From NCBI GenBank assembly GCA_963773945.1, contig CAVZDD010000005.1, forward strand, positions 186,001 to 250,000: DNA of 64,000 nt, given 5' to 3'. The stretch comes from JAKIWV01 sp963773945. Its GTDB lineage: Archaea; Thermoplasmatota; Thermoplasmata; Lutacidiplasmatales; UBA184. The position numbers and the translations under genes are program-made. Below the pieces are notes generated by a model that was not told where the DNA came from, ran no database searches, and saw only the letters and a program-made list of their open reading frames with translations. Positions 58,609-64,000 of the stretch are shown here, piece after piece. Within the stretch, counting starts at the first letter, position 1. Each line of letters starts with the position of its first letter.

Positions 58609-59514
58609 ATGGCAGGCTCCCCGAAGGACTCCGTCCGGGTCCGCCTCGAGCGGAAGGGGCCTGTAGCTGTCCTCACGTTGAATTCTCCGCCGCTCAACAT
58701 CCTCTCCGCGGATCTGTTGCACGACGTGAGCCACCAGCTCACGGTGGCGAGTTCGGATGCGAAGGTCCGAGCTATCGTCCTCACTAGCAGTCTCGAGAAG
58801 GGATTTGCCGCCGGCGCCAGCATCCGAGAGATGGCCACGATGGGCTCTCGCGAAGCGGAACGCCACGGGGCGTTGGGGCAAGGGGTCACGCGCCAGATCG
58901 AGGCCTGTCCGTTGCCCGTCGTCATCGCGGTCCACGGCATTTGCGTGGGAGGGGGTTCCGAGATTGCCGCCGCCTGCGATTTCGTAGTCGCCAGTGAAGA
59001 CGCAAAGTTCGGACAACCCGAGATCAATCTCGGCGTGATGCCGGGATGGGGCGGTACCCAACGACTCCCCCGTCGGATTGGACCGCAGCAGGCCCGGGCC
59101 TGGATCATGCTGGGAAGGTCGATCGACGCCCGCTCGGCGTTCGAGCACGGTCTGATATGGAAACTGGTTCCGAGAGCCGACCTGCTCCCGGAAACCATGC
59201 GTCTCGCTTCGGAGCTTGCGCAGAAACCCCCGTTGGCGCTCGCGGCCGCGAAGTACGCGATCAACGATGCGCTGGACCGCGGGGAAAATCCGGGCCTCGC
59301 CTACGAACGCCGTCTCTGGTCCCAACTCTTCGGCACCCCCGACCAACGGGAAGGGATGACGGCGTTTCTCGAGAAGCGTCCCCCCGTGTTCTGGGGCCGG
59401 GACGATTGGTCCCGCGACTCGCAGGGGTTCCCATGGGCGCCCCGGATTCTCCGACGCACGCCGGCGCCGACCATTCGACCGCGCCGTGGGCGAAGACGAA
59501 AGACTAAGCCCTGA
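58609..59514 (+). CDS. enoyl-CoA hydratase/isomerase (crotonase) family
   Basis: The 301-residue crotonase has VAVLTLNSPPLNILSADLL, FAAGASIREM with the A/G oxyanion pair, ICVGGGSEIAAACDFVVASEDAKFGQPEINLGVMPGWGGTQRLPRRIG, where GQPEINLG and the next Glu-free GVMPGWGG hold the usual catalytic region. A C-terminal extension of about 40 residues after WGRDDWSRD is Pro- and Arg-rich. It would hydrate 2-enoyl-CoA, matching the 3-hydroxyacyl-CoA dehydrogenase at 3.5 kb, though the two are not linked. Confidence 0.9.
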   Translation: MAGSPKDSVRVRLERKGPVAVLTLNSPPLNILSADLLHDVSHQLTVASSDAKVRAIVLTSSLEKGFAAGASIREMATMGSREAERHGALGQGVTRQIEACPLPVVIAVHGICVGGGSEIAAACDFVVASEDAKFGQPEINLGVMPGWGGTQRLPRRIGPQQARAWIMLGRSIDARSAFEHGLIWKLVPRADLLPETMRLASELAQKPPLALAAAKYAINDALDRGENPGLAYERRLWSQLFGTPDQREGMTAFLEKRPPVFWGRDDWSRDSQGFPWAPRILRRTPAPTIRPRRGRRRKTKP

Positions 59515-59535
59515 GGCCCTTCCGCTCCCTCGCGT

Positions 59536-59608
59536 GCCGCGGTGGCTCAGTCGGTAGAGCGGCTCCTTGGTAAGGAGCAGGTCGAGGGTTCGATTCCCTC
59601 CCGCGGCT
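59536..59608 (+). tRNA. tRNA-Thr (anticodon GGT)
   Basis: GCCGCGG (59536-59542) pairs with CCGCGGC (59601-59607), with T as the next base. The anticodon arm is GCTCC-TTGGTAA-GGAGC, anticodon GGT. The T-arm reads GAGGGTTCGATTCCCTC. No intron or encoded CCA. Its 3' part is repeated downstream. Confidence 0.95.
59591..59606 (+). repeat. direct repeat, copy within the tRNA-Thr 3' end
   Basis: CGATTCCCTCCCGCGG forms the end of the T-arm and acceptor stem of tRNA-Thr. An exact 16-nt copy lies at 60373-60388, in the same orientation. Confidence 0.6.
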
Positions 59609-59758
59609 GGAATTTCTCCATCGCTCATCGGAGCGCCGCCGCCTGATGGTTCGGAGAGTGGTCATCGATGGCGGGCGCCGTGCATCAAGATCGTAACATC
59701 CAGGTCGGGAACTCTTGTAAGGCCGGGAAGGATGGCTGGGAAGGGGGAAGCTACGAGC

Positions 59759-60244
59759 ATGTCCGGACGGACTCCCGGCGTGGACGGCCCGCCCCACTTT
59801 CAGGGATCCAAGAAACGCCGGGTTCGAAGTACGCCCCTATGGGTGTTGGTCGTCATCCCCCTCCTCGCAGGCCCGCTCGCCATTTTTGGAGTATTCGCAA
59901 TTGGTTCGTACATCACGGAACACACGACGGTCACCATCGACGCCGCGTCGTGGACTATCCCGGTCGGCGGGGGCACGGAGTACCTCCTCTCGTGCGGCCC
60001 AGGCGTGGGCAGCTGCCCGCAGGACGTGAAACCCGGCTCCGACTACACGACCTCAATCTTCGTGTCCGGGTATTTCGCCGGCAAGTCCGTCAACCTCGCC
60101 GCTCCTTCCCCCTTCCGCCTCTTGGGGACCGAACCCTACCTTCCGGTACCCGTGCCTCCCACCGGCCTCGTCATCACCGTGGACCTTGGCCTTCCGTCCT
60201 CGCCCGGCGAGTATTCCTTCCTTGGAACGGTGACCTTCAGTTAG
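59759..60244 (+). CDS. N-terminally anchored exported protein, unknown
   Basis: From the ATG at 59759 the protein has 161 residues: a basic N-terminus (KKRRVRSTP), one membrane helix (LWVLVVIPLLAGPLAIFGVFAIGSY), then an extracellular beta-rich domain with a possible disulfide (LLSCGPGVGSC) and a Pro-rich end (LPVPVPPTGLVITVDLGLPSSPGEYSFLGTVTFS). No family is recognised. It lies between the tRNA-Thr repeat copies. The frame is open upstream through the tRNA, but that part is not protein-like. Confidence 0.6.
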   Translation: MSGRTPGVDGPPHFQGSKKRRVRSTPLWVLVVIPLLAGPLAIFGVFAIGSYITEHTTVTIDAASWTIPVGGGTEYLLSCGPGVGSCPQDVKPGSDYTTSIFVSGYFAGKSVNLAAPSPFRLLGTEPYLPVPVPPTGLVITVDLGLPSSPGEYSFLGTVTFS

Positions 60245-60372
60245 GTGTAGAACCGACCCTTTGGCCAGGCCTCCCGCGGCAGTGTCGCGATTCTTCCCTC
60301 GATGCATGTTCCACGGACCGCCGTTGACCACGAGGGGACGGGCCATGAGGGCCGAGGAATCGAACTTTTCGC

Positions 60373-60388
60373 CGATTCCCTCCCGCGG
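60373..60388 (+). repeat. direct repeat of the tRNA-Thr 3' end (possible attachment site)
   Basis: CGATTCCCTCCCGCGG, identical to 59591-59606 within tRNA-Thr and in the same orientation. A further 11-nt match, CCTCCCGCGGC, is at 60270-60280. A stem-loop with 8-bp arms (60400-60407 and 60422-60429) follows shortly after. Confidence 0.5.
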
Positions 60389-60491
60389 TGGCCCCGTGAA
60401 GGGCCGTCCCTGCCTCGAGGAACGGCCCCTCACCCCCCCCCACACCCTCATCGACACGTTTTTACCCTGGTCGCCGCCAAAACGTCCATGA

Positions 60492-61466
60492 ATGTCGCGC
60501 GTGCACCGCCGACACTTCTGCACCCCTTCGTCGCTGTGGTTGCGGGCCGGCCTGCTGGGCACGGCCGGAGTCGTTGTTGTGGCCGTCCTTTCCGCCGGAC
60601 CGGCGCTAGGACAAAGTACCTGGAACGGGACCGGGACGTACACCATCGAGTCGACTCCGTCGTCTTCCCCTTGTTCGGGACAGGGTACGGCCCAGATCTC
60701 GCTCCAGGGGAGCGGAGGTAGCGTCTCGGGCCCGATCACGATCAGCTTGACGTCCCAAAGTGCGGGATGCGACGGTGGACTGAATCCTGGCGGAACTGCC
60801 CAGTTCACGGGTACTTTGAACGGCAATCAGCTGAGCGGTACGGACGACTACGGCGACTCCTGGTCGGGGACTCTGAACGGCGGGACCCTCCAGATGACCT
60901 ACACCTCTCCGGCGGCCTCTCCCAACTGCGTGCAGTGGTGCACACAGACCGGCACCTTCACCTTCTCCGGCAGCGGAGACCTTGGGGTCCTCGCATTCGG
61001 CTCGCCCGCGTCGATTGCCGGCGCGGTCGCGGGGCTTCTCGGGCTGGGCGCTGTCGTCGCCAGCCTCGGGAGTCTCCGCTCCCCCCGAACGGCCCGTTCC
61101 CACGAGGGGTTCTCTTGGCGATGGGAGAACGGAAAATGGGTTATGACCGGCCACGTTGCGCCGGCGCAACCGGTGGCGACCCCTCCAATCACTCAGTACG
61201 CTCCTGTCCCCAGCCCGACCATGGCCGCGCCCGGACCCGCCACGATAATGGGGGCTCCGGCCGCCCCCGAAGCGGGTTTGAGCGGTGGAAGTTACGCGAC
61301 ACCGTCGGTCCCGCAACCGTCACCGGATCCACCGATAGGACAGCACGAGTCGGGTCCCTCCTGTCCGGTTCACCGCAGCCCCTGTATCCCGGCGCTCGAA
61401 CGGCTGGCAACGGGGCCTTCGATGCGGTGGTTCTGTCCGGCCGGGGGACACTACCCATGGGGGTAG
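60492..61466 (+). CDS. secreted-domain, single-helix membrane protein with C-terminal Cys/His motif
   Basis: The 324-residue protein has a signal-like N-terminus (LRAGLLGTAGVVVVAVLSAGPALG), a Ser/Thr/Gly-rich beta domain (about 42-170) with two Cys pairs and repeated GTxxGxxLSG-like strands, a membrane helix (about 175-200, SIAGAVAGLLGLGAVVASL), and a cytoplasmic Pro-rich tail ending in SCPVHRSPC...MRWFCPAGGHYPWG, which could hold a metal ion. I recognise no family. The start ATG at 60492 is about 28 nt downstream of a TTTTTA stretch (60461-60466). The next gene starts 1 bp after its stop. Confidence 0.65.
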   Translation: MSRVHRRHFCTPSSLWLRAGLLGTAGVVVVAVLSAGPALGQSTWNGTGTYTIESTPSSSPCSGQGTAQISLQGSGGSVSGPITISLTSQSAGCDGGLNPGGTAQFTGTLNGNQLSGTDDYGDSWSGTLNGGTLQMTYTSPAASPNCVQWCTQTGTFTFSGSGDLGVLAFGSPASIAGAVAGLLGLGAVVASLGSLRSPRTARSHEGFSWRWENGKWVMTGHVAPAQPVATPPITQYAPVPSPTMAAPGPATIMGAPAAPEAGLSGGSYATPSVPQPSPDPPIGQHESGPSCPVHRSPCIPALERLATGPSMRWFCPAGGHYPWG

Positions 61467-61467
61467 A

Positions 61468-62088
61468 TTGAAGAAATCCGGACCGGGACCGACGGCCCTT
61501 CCGACGGGAGACCAAGTCCCCGTACGGCCCATGACCGAGGAGGAGCAAGAGCAGCTCCACCGGGTCATCCGATCTCCGAAGGTCATGGTCCTTCGGTTCA
61601 CCGGCCTCCTTGCCGGCCTAGCGGGATTGGCGCTGGCCGCGACCTTCTTCCTCGGAGTGCCGTACGTTTCCAGTGTCTACGTGGTGGAGGCCCCTCTGGT
61701 CGGTATCTTCGCGGTCGCACTCGCCGGTGCCGCCGCGCTGATCTCGCGGGGCCCCCGTGAATCGTTGAAGCAAGGGGCGGTCGTCGACCTCCAAGCGCCG
61801 GTGACCACCGCCTCTTCCGCCCCGCGGAATCTCGCGGGCGTCACCATTGGTCCGTGGACCCTTCTGGTTCCGGTCCGAGTCAGCAGTTGGATCCATCCAG
61901 GCTCGATTCAGCGAATGGCGGTGGCTACCGGCAGCGGCGTTCCCGCGATGCGGTTTCCCGTCTACGGTCTAGTCTCACGCGGTGTCCTTTTGTCGGTCGA
62001 CGGGCAGCCTCTCCCGTCGCCGCCGGTGGTGTACTTCGATCCCGACAGTGTGGCTTCGTTCCCCGTTCCAACCGCACCGGCAACCTGA
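61468..62088 (+). CDS. two-helix membrane protein, unknown
   Basis: The 206-residue protein begins at a TTG at 61468, 1 bp after the previous stop. It has a charged N-terminus (TEEEQEQLHRVIRSPKV), two membrane helices (about 42-65 and 70-92, LAGLAGLALAATFFLGVPYV and APLVGIFAVALAGAAALIS), and a soluble C-terminal domain (residues 100-206) with VTIGPWTLLVPVRVSSWIHPGS and a Pro-rich end. No family is recognised. It probably works with the protein encoded just upstream. Confidence 0.6.
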   Translation: MKKSGPGPTALPTGDQVPVRPMTEEEQEQLHRVIRSPKVMVLRFTGLLAGLAGLALAATFFLGVPYVSSVYVVEAPLVGIFAVALAGAAALISRGPRESLKQGAVVDLQAPVTTASSAPRNLAGVTIGPWTLLVPVRVSSWIHPGSIQRMAVATGSGVPAMRFPVYGLVSRGVLLSVDGQPLPSPPVVYFDPDSVASFPVPTAPAT

Positions 62089-62186
62089 GCCCCGAGAGGC
62101 GGATCTGCCGGTCGTCCTGATGCCGCCGCTCCCTGGAGGGAGCCCGGGTCTGCTGGTCGATGTTGGCAGGGATCTGGACTTCTTGC

Positions 62187-62204
62187 CCAATCTCTCCCGC
62201 GGCT
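62187..62204 (+). repeat. imperfect third copy of the tRNA-Thr 3' end
   Basis: CCAATCTCTCCCGCGGCT matches 15 of 18 bases of the tRNA-Thr 3' end (59591-59608), with an exact 11-nt core CTCCCGCGGCT. It lies in the gap after the envelope genes and before the dienelactone hydrolase. Confidence 0.35.
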
Positions 62205-62277
62205 CCTCTCCGCCCGGGCCTTTCCGGCCTTCCATCGAATCAATCATCTGTACGGGGTTCTTCGTGGCGACCGGGCC

Positions 62278-63090
62278 ATGACCGTCGAGCGAGAGGTTTC
62301 GGTCCCCGTCGAGGGTCGAGCGCTCGACGCATATCTCGTCCTTCCCGACGAAGCAAAATTCAGCGGCCGACGCCCGGCGATGATTGTCATTCACGAGATC
62401 TTCGGGCCGGATGCCCACATCCGGAACGTAAGCCGCCGATTCGCCGAGCTCGGATACGCAGCGATTGCGCCGGACCTGTTCACCGGCGAACTCCATTCGT
62501 TGTTGACCCCCGCCAACATCGCCATGGCCATGCAGGCCTTTGCCCAGGCCCCACCCGATCTTCGCCGAGACCCCTCCAAGATGGCCGCCTTCGCCGCGAG
62601 CCAACCCCCCGAGCGCCAGCCGATTCTCGGCGCGTTCGGCACGATCGGACAGCCTCAAGTCCAGGCGGGTTTCGCTCGGGACCTCCACGCCGTCGCCGAC
62701 TATGTTCGGGGACTTCCCCAGGTTGACCGGCGTCGCGTGGCCTCGGTCGGTTTCTGCTTTGGAGGCGCGATGTCGGGTCGTTTGGCGACCGTCGACCCCG
62801 AGCTCCGGGCGGCGATTGTGTTCTACGGCCAGATTCCCCCCGCCGAGGACATCCCGAAGATCCGCGCCCGGGTGCTGGGGCTGTACGGGGGCGAGGACCC
62901 GGGTATCACGCAAACGATCCCGGGGTTCGCCGAGGCGATGGCAGCGGCCGGAAAGCAGTTCGAGTACCATGTGTACCCGGGAGCCAAGCACGCGTTCTTC
63001 AACGACACGCGACCGAATTTTCAAACCGAAAGCGCCACCGATGCCTGGGGCCGCGTGACGCGCTTCCTGGCCGACGCCACGGCGGCGTAG
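62278..63090 (+). CDS. dienelactone hydrolase family protein
   Basis: The 270-residue alpha/beta hydrolase has IVIHEIFGPDAHIRNVSRRFAELGYAAIAPDLF (oxyanion region), GFCFGGAMSGRL with the catalytic Cys, YGGEDPGITQTI with the Asp and GAKHAFFNDTRPNF with the His. The Cys/Asp/His triad and the Glu in HEIFG match dienelactone hydrolases. Natural substrates are unclear in archaea. It follows the envelope genes, but a 190-bp gap separates them. Confidence 0.9.
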   Translation: MTVEREVSVPVEGRALDAYLVLPDEAKFSGRRPAMIVIHEIFGPDAHIRNVSRRFAELGYAAIAPDLFTGELHSLLTPANIAMAMQAFAQAPPDLRRDPSKMAAFAASQPPERQPILGAFGTIGQPQVQAGFARDLHAVADYVRGLPQVDRRRVASVGFCFGGAMSGRLATVDPELRAAIVFYGQIPPAEDIPKIRARVLGLYGGEDPGITQTIPGFAEAMAAAGKQFEYHVYPGAKHAFFNDTRPNFQTESATDAWGRVTRFLADATAA

Positions 63091-63285
63091 GCCGCCTACT
63101 TCGAGCCGGGTGGGGCCCGCTCGGGAGGGGGCCGAGCGTTCATCACCGTCGCGAGGTGGCGTGAAGCTGTCCGGCCAAAGTCGGAAAGGCGAGCAACACG
63201 ATGGTGGTGTCCGCCGACGCCATCAAAGTCCCGACGACCACGACGAACAAAACCTACCGCTCGGACGAGCCTTCTCGCCGCCTGT

Positions 63286-63999
63286 CTAGTGAGAAACGTC
63301 GTGATTCTCACCGCTCCGCAGCCCCCGAGGAGTTCTGCGGACGGGTGCGAGAGAACCCGGTGCCTCGGCAGGGGGGAAGAGCTCGTAGACTCTCAAGAGC
63401 TGCTCCTGGGCGATCAAGGCGACGTAGACGACGGACAGCTGGATTACGCCGAGGTACCACGTGTTCGAGAGAAGCCCGGCCAGTCCAATCCCACCTGCGT
63501 GGGCCGCCAAACTGATCCCTGCGGTCGCGGCGGCCGTTGTGGAGCAGCACGCCCCCAGCGTCACTAAGGCGATCATCGCCGGGGTGAGTCCGGCCGCCGA
63601 CCCCAGAGCCGTGGGCCGAAGCAGACCGGCCTTTCGGTCACGAATCAGTCGGGCCACCAGACGCACGGCGAGCGCCATTCCGAGACCGATGCCGGCCGCG
63701 CTCAAAGTCATCAGAATTGACGACACCAACGGCAAATCGACTTGGAAGTAGGCGTTGCCCGCGAGAATCGCGGGGTAGGTCCAAATCCCTCCGTGGCGGG
63801 CCGGTTCGACGAACAAGAAGGTCGGGACGTTGAGGGGATGCGCGGGAATGAACAGCATCCCACTGAGCAGCATCGTTCCGAATATGTATCCGATTCCAAT
63901 CACTCCGACGAGGACGCGGTACCGGAGGCCCATCAGGAGCGACCGAGTTCGTTCGAGCACCAGCAACGACCCGAGTCGAGATGTCTTTGAAGAGGGCAT
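63286..63999 (-). CDS. integral membrane protein, unknown
   Basis: The 237-residue protein has about six hydrophobic segments (YRVLVGVIGIGYIFGTMLLSGMLF, SSILMTLSAAGIGLGMALAV, SAAGLTPAMIALVTLGACCSTTAAATAGISLAAH, IGLAGLLSNTWYLGVIQLSVVYVALI and shorter ones). GACCSTTAAATAG contains a CC pair that may bind a metal or heme. The C-terminus is Pro- and Arg-rich. An ATG lies at 63999, 1 base from the window end, so an upstream start cannot be excluded. The family is unrecognised. Confidence 0.6.
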   Translation of the reverse strand: MPSSKTSRLGSLLVLERTRSLLMGLRYRVLVGVIGIGYIFGTMLLSGMLFIPAHPLNVPTFLFVEPARHGGIWTYPAILAGNAYFQVDLPLVSSILMTLSAAGIGLGMALAVRLVARLIRDRKAGLLRPTALGSAAGLTPAMIALVTLGACCSTTAAATAGISLAAHAGGIGLAGLLSNTWYLGVIQLSVVYVALIAQEQLLRVYELFPPAEAPGSLAPVRRTPRGLRSGENHDVSH

Positions 64000-64000
64000 C

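Noticed and set aside
60433..60441. C9 run as a possible slippery or regulatory site
   Set aside because: It lies in an intergenic region, and no gene frame crosses it; probably incidental.
62128..62141. Inverted repeat CTCCC-TGGA-GGGAG after the envelope genes
   Set aside because: Five-base G/C arms are expected by chance at this composition, and no T-run follows.
1..64000. CRISPR arrays, rRNA genes and insertion sequences
   Set aside because: No regularly spaced repeats, no rRNA-like stretches and no transposase motifs or terminal inverted repeats were seen on reading both strands.

Overview
This window reads as chromosomal DNA from an uncultured, strongly GC-biased archaeon, most probably a member of the Thermoplasmatota. 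The archaeal assignment rests on Pus10, ribosomal protein L21e, RNA polymerase subunit Rpb4, DUF655, alpha-NAC, Dph2, Nop5, a PAC2-family protein, XerA and a class II HMG-CoA reductase. The Thermoplasmatota placement is an inference from GyrB and GrpE occurring beside a class II HMG-CoA reductase, and from many TATA-like boxes about 25-30 nt upstream of start codons with no leader. There are three tRNA genes (Cys-GCA, Val-CAC, Thr-GGT), no rRNA, no CRISPR array and no recognisable insertion sequence. No gene-free stretch exceeds about 290 bases.

Layout. 1-2.1 kb: the information-processing run pus10-rpl21e-rpoF-DUF655 (minus). 2.3-7.9 kb: a small conserved protein, a PrsW-type membrane protease, a 3-hydroxyacyl-CoA dehydrogenase and a TtuA-type tRNA thiolase in one overlapping minus operon, then xerA, thyX and a VOC protein. 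8-11 kb: metG (frameshifted), a PHP phosphoesterase and tRNA-Cys. 11-16 kb: a GH15 glucosidase/trehalase, an MscS channel and a TreT-like glycosyltransferase, which look like an osmolyte or trehalose module. 16-25 kb: zinc-finger and zinc-ribbon proteins, a phytoene-dehydrogenase-like flavoprotein, a HAD hydrolase, an FMN reductase divergent from a PadR-methyltransferase-like fusion, a sugar nucleotidyltransferase, and an alcohol dehydrogenase/aminotransferase pair. 25-35 kb: an orphan pair of Dpp-type permeases, a DEAD-box helicase, a two-SIS-domain enzyme, a pyruvate kinase-like protein and tRNA-Val. 35-44 kb: a LysO-like exporter, purA, an aminotransferase, and a cell-surface glycan set (two GT4 enzymes, one GT2, a sulfotransferase) with an M20 peptidase. 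44-56 kb: a protein-homeostasis and translation stretch (PAC2, GNAT, a CBS-HPF fusion, NAC, Nudix, Dph2, DUF131), then pdxT-hmgA, grpE, gyrB, a deaminase and a lipoate ligase. 56-64 kb: a thioredoxin-like protein, Nop5, SDR and enoyl-CoA hydratase genes, tRNA-Thr followed by three unrecognised envelope proteins, a dienelactone hydrolase and a membrane protein.

Most unusual points. (1) A four-CBS-domain protein ends in an S30AE/HPF-like domain and sits among translation genes; it looks like a ligand-gated ribosome hibernation factor. (2) The 3' end of tRNA-Thr is repeated downstream (16 nt exact at 60373, weaker copies at 60270 and 62187) around genes for unrecognised envelope proteins, which resembles a tRNA-targeted integration scar. 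(3) Five TTCCGG/CCGGAA hexamers lie in about 70 bp between grpE and gyrB. (4) A 14-nt perfect palindrome and a hairpin lie between lplA and a thioredoxin-like gene. (5) Six conserved genes are each broken by a one-base shift, mostly in short homopolymers. Because metG is among them, I read these mainly as sequence errors, and protein-level conclusions at those loci should allow for that.
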